Shown here in pieces: positions 6,372 to 12,050 of a stretch of DNA of 12,050 nt. The position numbers and the translations under genes were made by a program. The stretch is taken from contig CAYRSH010000046.1 of the NCBI GenBank assembly GCA_964426895.1, positions 1-12,050 of the forward strand. The letters run 5' to 3'. Within the stretch, counting starts at the first letter, position 1. Each line of letters begins with the position of its first letter. The DNA is from Caldipriscus sp964426895. GTDB taxonomy: Bacteria > Hydrothermota > Hydrothermia > LBFQ01. The notes under the pieces are model-generated. The model was not told the DNA's origin. It ran no database searches and saw only the letters and a program-made list of their open reading frames with translations.

Positions 6372-7479
6372 AAGTTTTCATTCTATGGATGATTATATTT
6401 TTCCATTCACCAACTTCATCCCTTAAAAAGTTTCCTAATCTTAAAGTTATAAAGGCATCCGTATCAACATCAATATACGCCTTTGCCCTTGAAATGTACT
6501 CGCTTAACCTCCTTTTCGGGGAAAAACTTTCGGGAAAGATCAGGTGCGCGTATTTTTTAACCTTATCGGCGTCGTTATTAAAAGCCTTCATAAATGCCAA
6601 AACTATAAGCGTTTTTTTCCTTTCCTTTATCTCCACTTTCCCTTTCATTAACCTCAACCTTCCGGCAAAACTTAAATACATTTCCCCGGATTTTCGCTTA
6701 TTCAAATACCAAAAAAGGTTCTTCAATCCAACCAGGGAATAAACCTCATATTTTCCCGAAATCAAATTATCCAAAACGCGAAAGTATCTTATTTTGGTAG
6801 TTTCCCTTTTGAGTTTTACCCTCAGCCCTTTAAAAAACCTGACATAAATATCCGTCTTTATATAGTTATACCTATCCCCGAGGTGTTTTGATACCAACCT
6901 CGCAACTATAAGGGGTACGGTATCGCACTCAATAATACCTCTTGAAATGTAAGAATTCATAGCGGGACCGTACATACCCATGGATACCGCTAAATGAAAG
7001 TTTTCTTCTAAAACATTTATTGCCTTCTCAAATTCACCAGATAATGTATATTTTGCAGCCAGTATGTTGTTGTATATAACCGAGTTTGTATCATCTGACG
7101 GTTTAGGTAATGGATAATCTTTGCCCATAAGGTAATAGCAGTTGGCCTTTGTGTATTCGTCGGAAGTTATTTTCAAAGCCTTCTTCGGATATCCGTAGGA
7201 CATCAAGATTACCGCTTTGTATTCATTCGGTATCCTATTCCAAATCCTTTTAAGTTTTCTTACCCTTAAAGTCCTTGAATAGTACAATCCCAAAAAGGTA
7301 TAAAAAATTTCGTCCAAAGGAAAGTTTTCCTTCCATATTTTCAAATACCTCGGAATTTCCCTTATCAAACCCTCGGCTGCTAAGTACCTGAGTAGGGTTT
7401 TTAAACTTTCCCTATCCGGCTTTTCCCTTATCCTTTTCTTTAAGCGGTTTATCTCCACATTGAAGTTAAAACTTGACAT
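6355..7479 (-). CDS. Unrecognised all-helical, TPR-like repeat protein
   Basis: The function of this 374-residue protein is not recognised. It has no signal peptide or membrane segment, is rich in Lys, Arg, Tyr and Leu, and reads as successive amphipathic helices. Stretches such as IYNNILAAKYTLSGEFEKAI (about 135-154) have the spacing and small-residue pattern of a tetratricopeptide helix pair. Fainter repeats occur before (residues 25-95) and after it. Such scaffolds usually bind other proteins. It is sandwiched by overlaps: 14 bases with the upstream lipoprotein gene and 17 with the downstream sugar isomerase, so the three are probably one translation-coupled unit. ATG 7479 is chosen over TTG 7485 because AAAGG lies six bases before the ATG. 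Confidence 0.7.
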   Translation of the reverse strand: MSSFNFNVEINRLKKRIREKPDRESLKTLLRYLAAEGLIREIPRYLKIWKENFPLDEIFYTFLGLYYSRTLRVRKLKRIWNRIPNEYKAVILMSYGYPKKALKITSDEYTKANCYYLMGKDYPLPKPSDDTNSVIYNNILAAKYTLSGEFEKAINVLEENFHLAVSMGMYGPAMNSYISRGIIECDTVPLIVARLVSKHLGDRYNYIKTDIYVRFFKGLRVKLKRETTKIRYFRVLDNLISGKYEVYSLVGLKNLFWYLNKRKSGEMYLSFAGRLRLMKGKVEIKERKKTLIVLAFMKAFNNDADKVKKYAHLIFPESFSPKRRLSEYISRAKAYIDVDTDAFITLRLGNFLRDEVGEWKNIIIHRMKTYVGEH

Positions 7480-8290
7480 AAACAACCTTTATATACTGCG
7501 AAACCGCACCGAATACACCCTCCGCGTTATCAATATTCCCCTCTCCATACAACCCCCATAAATACCTATCGCGGTTTAAAGCCCACACTTTTGCTGCATA
7601 ATTACCATTTCCCCAATCAAATGTTGGATCCTTATAAAAGGCAAATGGCGGAAATCCCCTTAAACTATCCGATATACCACCTATTAGAGCGCTATCAATC
7701 ACAGGTATAAAAAGATACCTGTTTGGTTCGTAATCCAGGAGGCTATCCCTCTTGTCGTAGTTATAAACAAAGGCAAAGTACAAATATGCCCCTTTCACCT
7801 TTTTCCATATTGCCAAAACGGAAGAATCTCCCGGTAATCTAACCGTGTCGCTTATAAATGTAAATGTACTGTCGGGGTTTATCTTGATGAGGACGAAAGA
7901 AAAGGTATCGGGTGTCGTTGTTTGGGCCCTTGCCGTATCCTTACCCCTTATAACGGTTAGATAGTAGGTTTTAAGGGGTTCTGGTGAAAACTTTGCCTTA
8001 TAAAGCCATATGGTGTCCTTTCCGCTTCCCCCCTGAAATTCCCCGATAACATTTATGGGGGTTAATTCCGGTGTAAAAACATATGTCGTTTCACCATCGG
8101 ATACCTCAACATAAGCATCGTTAAACCCCTTACCCCGAGGCTCCTCGGGTTTCCTCGGCATATCAACGAATATATACTGAACCGTATCCCCTACAACCAA
8201 TTGGGCGCTTATGTATAAAGGTTTCAATTCATTGGGGAAGGTTATCTCTTTGCAAGCAATGAAGAGTAATAAAAGCAGGGTCTTTCTCAT
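7466..8290 (-). CDS. Secreted lipoprotein, DUF4249-like
   Basis: The 274-residue product begins with a very short signal peptide: RK, a leucine run and the lipobox LFIAC with the lipidated Cys13. It should be anchored in the envelope facing the periplasm or the outside. The rest is strand-rich, with a transthyretin- or Ig-like start (DAYVEVSDGETTYVFTP, about 58-74) and a C-terminal NAEGVFGAV (255-263). This order resembles the DUF4249 lipoproteins of Bacteroidetes, though the match is weak and I cannot test it. Its ATG (8288-8290) is two bases beyond the T-tract of an intrinsic terminator, with no room for a Shine-Dalgarno. It overlaps the helical-repeat gene downstream. The role is unknown. 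Confidence 0.8.
   Translation of the reverse strand: MRKTLLLLLFIACKEITFPNELKPLYISAQLVVGDTVQYIFVDMPRKPEEPRGKGFNDAYVEVSDGETTYVFTPELTPINVIGEFQGGSGKDTIWLYKAKFSPEPLKTYYLTVIRGKDTARAQTTTPDTFSFVLIKINPDSTFTFISDTVRLPGDSSVLAIWKKVKGAYLYFAFVYNYDKRDSLLDYEPNRYLFIPVIDSALIGGISDSLRGFPPFAFYKDPTFDWGNGNYAAKVWALNRDRYLWGLYGEGNIDNAEGVFGAVSQYIKVVYVKF
7486..7490 (-). promoter_or_regulatory. Shine-Dalgarno AAAGG of the helical-repeat protein gene
   Basis: AAAGG on the minus strand is six bases before ATG 7479 and overlaps the end of the lipoprotein gene. It abuts TTG 7485 with no spacing, which rules against that codon as the start. Confidence 0.5.
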
Positions 8291-8292
8291 AG

Positions 8293-8316
8293 AAAAAAAG
8301 GGGGCGCAAGGCCCCC
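8293..8316 (-). terminator. Intrinsic terminator after the 609-residue secreted protein gene
   Basis: On the minus strand a perfect 6-bp stem GGGGGC/GCCCCC with loop CTTGC (8316-8300) is followed by seven T's (8299-8293). It begins 6 bases after the stop codon of the secreted protein gene and ends two bases before the lipoprotein ATG. It should separate the M23/phosphatidyltransferase/secreted-protein unit from the downstream lipoprotein/isomerase unit. The plus strand has no T-tract after the stem, so it is not bidirectional. Confidence 0.88.
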
Positions 8317-8322
8317 TACGGT

Positions 8323-10152
8323 CTATCTTTTAACAAACCTTATGAACCTATCCCCCACCTTTACAAAATACACACCCAGCGGATAACCTTTTAAGGAAAC
8401 CTTCTCGGTTTCACCTTCAAACACAACCCTTCCGGATACGCTATAAATCTTAACATGGCTCTTGCCGGAAAGGGTTATTACACCATCCTTGGATATGTAT
8501 ATATCGGTGGGTTTTATAGGTTTCCTCTCGCTTACAGAGGTGGATTCTAAGGATTTACCCCATACCACAAATGCAAAATCGGAGGTTTCCATATCCCTAT
8601 AAGGCGCCCAATTCACACCGTCGGTTGATTCAAAGGTTTGCCTTGAAACGGGTTTTGATGTGTCTATACCAACCGAGGGGCCAAGGCTATCGGGTTGAAT
8701 ATAACCCACGAAGAAGGGCTTATTAACAACCAATGGGGTAGGCGGTATTAAAGTGTATATCTTTGCCGAATCCCTCGAAACCGGCAATGTATCGGCATAA
8801 AGCCATGTTCCAACGGTTCCGTTTGTATCGGATGCTATAAACATAGGCGTGTTTATAGGGCCTGTACATGCGGGATTTGTGGATTCACATCCGGCAACAA
8901 TTAACCAAGCGGAGTCAATCTGGAAGGGGTAATGCCTCGGATCAAACCTTTGTGCCCAACCACCACCGGCTCCAAGCCACCTCGTGAAAAGGAGATTGCT
9001 GGTCGCCAAATTGTTCCAGTTAAACCAATAAAGGGTATCAGGATTTGTCCAATGGTAAAGCCTAATCTCAACCCTTTGCGTGTTGTTTGTGGTATTCGCA
9101 TCCGAGGAGTTAGAAACGGTTAAAACGGCCGTATAAAAGTCCCTCGCAAATCCGGAGAAGTTTATGGGACCCAGGGTTTGAGACACGATAGAACCGGGTG
9201 GAATTGTTGGTATTAATGCGGAATCCCTGTAAGAGATAGATCCCGAATATCTCCTACGAATTGTGAGTTTTGCCCAAGTATTGTAAAGGGTATCCGTTCC
9301 CACATTTTCAACCTTTACCTCCGGAATAAATGCGGTTTCCCTGTTATACGCTATTAATATTCCGGCGTTTAATACATGGTTTGTCTCATTTCCGAATATG
9401 GAATGGGCGGCGGCATCCGCAATCCTGAAAGTCGTCGAATCCGGCCTGTAAATCTTTATTGCAAAGGAATCCCTCGGCTGTGAAGTTGTTGGGGTTCCAT
9501 CCTCATGAATGCTTAATCCCGGATTACCCAAAACGGATTCTATCCCTATGGATATTCCGACCTGACCTATACCGTAATCGTATCCGCCTATTTGGGGTCC
9601 GTAGTTAAAGGTAATATCACCATCCGCCGTAAGGATTATCTGGAATGTGTGGGCACCGTTGCAGTCCGTACCGCTCCACCATGTGGGAACGCTATCAAAT
9701 GTAACGACTAAGGAATCCGTGCCGTTTGTCCAGTAGTATATCCTTCCCCCGCAAGAAGGGTTTAAGTCTGCACCAAGCCCTGCCACTAAGTCGTTCGGCA
9801 ACGCCGTATTCGGTATAAAGTTGTCGTGAGGTGTCCAGAAACCGCCGTCAGGACGAAAACTTATCGCACCGTTTGAGTGTATGTAAAACTGTGACACGGA
9901 ATACCAGTAATAGGGGAAGGTAAATCCTATTGGGAAAGGCCCCTGTATGTCGTCATCGGACATTGTTAGGTATACCGTTGATGGGTCGGAGGATTTATCA
10001 ACCCAATTCCATGTTGGACGCATTGAGGAGGTGTCATCGGATGTGATGGCTATGTACCCGTAGGGGTCTGGACCGTATATACCCTTTGGGGAAATATCCC
10101 CCATTGCCTTGAAACTTAAACTTGGAACCGCGGACAAAATTATTCCTACCAT
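8323..10152 (-). CDS. Secreted multidomain surface protein with C-terminal sorting domain
   Basis: The 609-residue product has a short hydrophobic N-terminus without basic residues (GIILSAVPSLSFKA), probably an unusual signal peptide. Residues about 70-205 form a strand-rich domain with FPIGFTFPYYW, HSNGAISF and FQIILTADGDITFNYG. This is the order seen in NIDO-like and other extracellular domains that open with 'GF.FPFYG'. Residues about 250-365 resemble a CARDB-type Ig fold (VKVENVGTDTL, then VSNSSDANTTNNTQ). A third domain spans about 370-540. The last 65 residues are a sorting domain like those of the type IX secretion system: VKIYSVSGRVV, then YPLGVYFVKVGDRFIRFVKR. It is probably exported and attached at the cell surface. 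The start ATG is forced by an in-frame TAA at 10165-10167, itself part of the putative -10. A terminator follows the gene. Confidence 0.82.
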   Translation of the reverse strand: MVGIILSAVPSLSFKAMGDISPKGIYGPDPYGYIAITSDDTSSMRPTWNWVDKSSDPSTVYLTMSDDDIQGPFPIGFTFPYYWYSVSQFYIHSNGAISFRPDGGFWTPHDNFIPNTALPNDLVAGLGADLNPSCGGRIYYWTNGTDSLVVTFDSVPTWWSGTDCNGAHTFQIILTADGDITFNYGPQIGGYDYGIGQVGISIGIESVLGNPGLSIHEDGTPTTSQPRDSFAIKIYRPDSTTFRIADAAAHSIFGNETNHVLNAGILIAYNRETAFIPEVKVENVGTDTLYNTWAKLTIRRRYSGSISYRDSALIPTIPPGSIVSQTLGPINFSGFARDFYTAVLTVSNSSDANTTNNTQRVEIRLYHWTNPDTLYWFNWNNLATSNLLFTRWLGAGGGWAQRFDPRHYPFQIDSAWLIVAGCESTNPACTGPINTPMFIASDTNGTVGTWLYADTLPVSRDSAKIYTLIPPTPLVVNKPFFVGYIQPDSLGPSVGIDTSKPVSRQTFESTDGVNWAPYRDMETSDFAFVVWGKSLESTSVSERKPIKPTDIYISKDGVITLSGKSHVKIYSVSGRVVFEGETEKVSLKGYPLGVYFVKVGDRFIRFVKR

Positions 10153-10161
10153 AGTTTGGGT

Positions 10162-10167
10162 ATTTTA
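10162..10167 (-). promoter_or_regulatory. Putative -10 element of the 609-residue secreted protein gene (leaderless)
   Basis: TAAAAT on the minus strand is followed by ACCCAAACT and then ATG 10152, so transcription would start 1-3 bases before the codon. The 14 bases 10170-10157 are identical to 1231-1244 upstream of tRNA-Ser. The element lies in the 26-base gap after the phosphatidyltransferase gene, so the secreted protein may be made both from the operon and from its own leaderless mRNA. Confidence 0.45.
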
Positions 10168-10178
10168 AAGGCGGAGGA

Positions 10179-10769
10179 TTATTTATGCGGAAGTTTTCTA
10201 TAAGCCAAAAATACCCTTTGTAAAACCGTGAATATCAAAAGCAGAGTGTATATCGCAAGGGTCCATTTAAACCACACAATTCCAAAAAATTCCCAGATTA
10301 AAAGTAAAATTAGGAAACCGAAAAACCTCGGATACCTGCTCATAAGGCCTTCCTTCAATTCCCCCCCAAGCCCCTCAACCCTCGCACGGGTATAACTTAT
10401 CAAATACGAAGATATGAGGGAAGCGGCCGATAGGGTGAGTATAAGGGTATCCCACCTAAAAACATAAATAAATGATAGAAAGAGCAAGGAATCGCTTACC
10501 CTGTCAAGGGTTGAATCCAAAAATGCTCCGAATTTGGTTGTTCTTCCGGATATTCTCGCAACATAACCGTCAACGGCGTCTAATGGTGCGGTTATTAAAA
10601 ACCAAAGAAAAGCTATAATGGGTTTTTTTAAAAGTATCCATATGATTCCGCCCGATGTAAGCATAAAGGAGAGTAGGGTTATAAAGTTTGGATGGATGCC
10701 CGTTTTTGCTAAGAAAATCGCAAGGGGTTTTAAGATCTTTCTGTGTTTATCTTGATACGATGTAGCCAT
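10179..10769 (-). CDS. CDP-alcohol phosphatidyltransferase, PI-phosphate-synthase-like
   Basis: This integral membrane enzyme moves a phosphatidyl group from CDP-diacylglycerol (or an ether analogue) to an alcohol, building a phospholipid head group at the inner membrane. It has 196 residues and about six hydrophobic segments. The family signature is complete: D64..D67G..A71R, then G81...D85...D89, which bind the metal and CDP. The later YTRARVEGLGGELKEGLM (126-143) is more like phosphatidylinositol-phosphate and archaetidylinositol-phosphate synthases than typical PgsA, so inositol phosphate is a plausible acceptor. The specificity is inferred. The gene overlaps the end of the M23 gene by 23 bases and has no clear Shine-Dalgarno, pointing to coupled translation. 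Confidence 0.88.
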   Translation of the reverse strand: MATSYQDKHRKILKPLAIFLAKTGIHPNFITLLSFMLTSGGIIWILLKKPIIAFLWFLITAPLDAVDGYVARISGRTTKFGAFLDSTLDRVSDSLLFLSFIYVFRWDTLILTLSAASLISSYLISYTRARVEGLGGELKEGLMSRYPRFFGFLILLLIWEFFGIVWFKWTLAIYTLLLIFTVLQRVFLAYRKLPHK

Positions 10770-11853
10770 TTATCATATCTTGGTATTCCCTTACTAAGGC
10801 AAAGAATTCGGGTTTTAACTCTTCTGGGAGGGGTTTTAAAGGCTTGGATTTTATTCGTAGGGGGTTTATAAGTCTTCCGTGTTGTCTTATTTCAAAGTGT
10901 AAATGAGGACCTGTTGATAGTCCCGTTGAACCCACGGCACCTATTACATCCCCTTGCTCCACAACTTGCCCGGTTTTGACATATATCCTTGACATGTGGC
11001 CGTAAAGGGTTTTATATCCATTCGCATGTTTTATTATAACCGTTTTACCGTATCCACCCTTCCAACCCGCAAACACAACCCTACCGTTTGCCACGGCATG
11101 AACGGGCGAACCATAAGGTGCGGCGTAATCAACGCCGTGGTGGGGTCTGTATTCTCTCAAAATGGGGTGAAACCTTATGCCAAAACCGGATGTTATCACA
11201 TAGGATTTTAATGGGGATTTCAAGAACATCCTTCGTATATTGTTGCCCTTATCGTCGTAATACTCCCCCCTAAACCTAACGGCTACCCTTCTGCCCGTTG
11301 TTTTCCCTATATATTCCGCATAATACACTATTCCCGCATCCGAATAAACCATCCTTAAAGTATCACCTTTCTGGGTTTCGGATGAGAAGTCAATATCCCA
11401 AGCGAATATATTTGTAATCTCAACAAACAATTCCAAGGGTAGGTTTTCGTTTAAAAACCCATCCCATAAACTCGTATTTATAACCAATTCAACGGTTTTT
11501 GGAATGTATTCCTTAAACCTTTTTATAAACCGCCCGTTGCCAGTGGAAAAGTCATACTCGTATATTCCCTTCAACTTTCTTATTTCCAACCTGCTTAGGG
11601 TGTCGTTTATGAAAACAAACCTTATGGTATCTGATATGTTTAAAATCCTTACGCTATCGGAAAACCACTTTATAAGGTCGTTCTTTTGTGGTATGAAGTC
11701 TAAATTATTGACAATTTCCCCAAAAACATCGCCGTTTTTTACCACTATATCCTTAAATTCCACCTTTATATCCTCTTGGTTTTCGGGTATTTCTGGTGTG
11801 TCTAAGTTTGCAGAGCATCCGGCCAAAATTATCAAAAATACCCACCTTTTCAA
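10747..11853 (-). CDS. M23-family metallopeptidase lipoprotein (LytM-type)
   Basis: This is a probable periplasmic zinc endopeptidase that cuts peptide cross-links of peptidoglycan. The 368-residue product starts with KRWVFLIILAGC, a lipoprotein signal with Cys13. Residues about 32-200 are strand-rich and resemble the N-terminal domains (OapA/LysM-like) found before M23 domains in Csd3/MepM-type proteins. The catalytic domain runs from about 212 to 335. It shows TSGFGIRFHPI (221-231), the zinc ligands H238 and D242 in HHGVD, YGHMS with H286, and HLHFE (317-321) with the HxH motif. All active-site residues are present, so it should be active rather than an EnvC/NlpD-type activator. The TTG start is forced: an in-frame TAG lies only four codons upstream and no other start codon precedes the signal peptide. 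No Shine-Dalgarno is present. Confidence 0.93.
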   Translation of the reverse strand: MKRWVFLIILAGCSANLDTPEIPENQEDIKVEFKDIVVKNGDVFGEIVNNLDFIPQKNDLIKWFSDSVRILNISDTIRFVFINDTLSRLEIRKLKGIYEYDFSTGNGRFIKRFKEYIPKTVELVINTSLWDGFLNENLPLELFVEITNIFAWDIDFSSETQKGDTLRMVYSDAGIVYYAEYIGKTTGRRVAVRFRGEYYDDKGNNIRRMFLKSPLKSYVITSGFGIRFHPILREYRPHHGVDYAAPYGSPVHAVANGRVVFAGWKGGYGKTVIIKHANGYKTLYGHMSRIYVKTGQVVEQGDVIGAVGSTGLSTGPHLHFEIRQHGRLINPLRIKSKPLKPLPEELKPEFFALVREYQDMINGYIVSR

Positions 11854-11859
11854 ACCGGT

Positions 11860-11865
11860 ATTCTA
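11860..11865 (-). promoter_or_regulatory. Putative -10 element of the M23 peptidase gene (leaderless)
   Basis: TAGAAT on the minus strand is followed by exactly six bases (ACCGGT) and then TTG 11853, which would place the transcription start on the start codon. It sits in the 22-base gap after the stop of the preceding gene. CCTTAGAATACCGG matches the other TAAAATACCC-type elements in the window. No -35 box is recognised. Confidence 0.42.
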
Positions 11866-11875
11866 AGGTCAGAAA

Positions 11876-12050
11876 TTATCTCATTATCCGCTTAAAAACC
11901 TTCCCGTCCCTCCTAATAAAATAAACCCCTCTCTTTAAGTTTGGCTTCTTGTCTCCTTTGTAAATTAACCTCCCGGCAACATCGTAGATTTCAAGGGTTT
12001 TGCTTTTCGGTTCTTTAAGGTTTTCCGTTATTTTGATGGAACAATAGGGT
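11876..12050 (-). CDS. C-terminal end of a secreted protein with a type IX-like sorting domain (partial)
   Basis: The last 57 complete codons of a gene enter from the right edge, ending at TAA 11876-11878. The visible part is almost wholly a C-terminal sorting domain: KTLEIYDVAGRLIYKG, a short loop, then RGVYFIRRDGKVFKRIMR. It aligns with the end of the 609-residue protein (IYSVSGRVV, then GVYFVKVGDRFIRFVKR) in order and spacing. The missing N-terminal part should be an exported enzyme or surface protein. It lies 22 bases upstream of the M23 gene on the same strand, so the envelope genes may share one transcript. Confidence 0.75.
   Translation of the reverse strand, partial: PYCSIKITENLKEPKSKTLEIYDVAGRLIYKGDKKPNLKRGVYFIRRDGKVFKRIMR

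Noticed and set aside
7480..7485. TTG 7485 as start of the helical-repeat protein
   Set aside because: AAAGG directly abuts this codon, leaving no spacing; ATG 7479 has the proper distance.
8300..8316. The terminator stem as a bidirectional terminator or riboswitch
   Set aside because: No T-tract follows on the plus strand, and the region is too short (under 35 bases) to hold a ligand-binding fold.
11835..11844. AAAATACCCA on the plus strand, matching the proposed promoter core
   Set aside because: It lies inside the M23 signal-peptide coding region and no plus-strand gene follows, so it is probably a chance match.
1..12050. CRISPR array, insertion sequence or direct repeat array
   Set aside because: No regularly spaced repeats, transposase frames or terminal inverted repeats were found by reading both strands.

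Overview
The window looks like a chromosomal segment of a Gram-negative-type bacterium from an uncultured, probably thermophilic lineage related to the FCB group. Candidate phylum WOR-3 or Hydrothermae is my best guess, and I cannot prove it. The evidence is the Bacteroidetes-like C-terminal sorting domains ending in basic residues, the heavy use of AGG/AGA and ATA codons, tRNA genes without encoded CCA, and a near absence of Shine-Dalgarno sequences. No mobile element, phage gene, CRISPR array or rRNA was seen.

Layout. Positions 1-195 hold a possible gene remnant and little else. A minus-strand family-2 glycosyltransferase (196-1191) diverges from a plus-strand unit made of tRNA-Ser(CGA), PRPP synthetase (prs), the large subunit of a two-subunit methylmalonyl-CoA mutase, and an O-antigen-ligase-like membrane protein (to 5035). 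From there to the right edge everything is on the minus strand. Read in transcription order from the right it runs: the end of a secreted protein with a C-terminal sorting domain, an M23 endopeptidase lipoprotein, a CDP-alcohol phosphatidyltransferase, a 609-residue secreted protein with the same type of sorting domain, an intrinsic terminator, a lipoprotein, a helical-repeat protein of unknown role, a bifunctional phosphoglucose/phosphomannose isomerase, tRNA-Val(UAC), and a small HesB/IscA-like protein with a Cys-Cys motif. Genes inside units are tightly packed and often overlap by 4 to 31 bases. The theme is the cell envelope (sugar-phosphate supply, glycosyl transfer, glycan polymerisation or ligation, phospholipid head groups, peptidoglycan cleavage, surface proteins), with central metabolism (PRPP, methylmalonyl-CoA) mixed in.

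The most unusual signal lies in how genes start. (1) Both tRNA genes are followed, exactly one T after the discriminator base, by a TTG codon that is the best or only start of a conserved protein (prs; the Cys-Cys protein). Removal of the tRNA 3' end would therefore release an almost leaderless mRNA beginning U-UUG. (2) Three other genes (glycosyltransferase, 609-residue secreted protein, M23 lipoprotein) have a forced start only 6-9 bases after a shared TAAAAT/TAGAAT-(A/T)(C/T)CC element. The same element precedes both tRNAs, and one 14-base stretch is identical in two of these sites. This suggests a common -10 element driving leaderless transcription. (3) Another gene starts two bases after the T-tract of an intrinsic terminator. 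Together these describe a genome that has largely given up 5' untranslated regions. This is inferred from sequence only; mapping of 5' ends would decide it.
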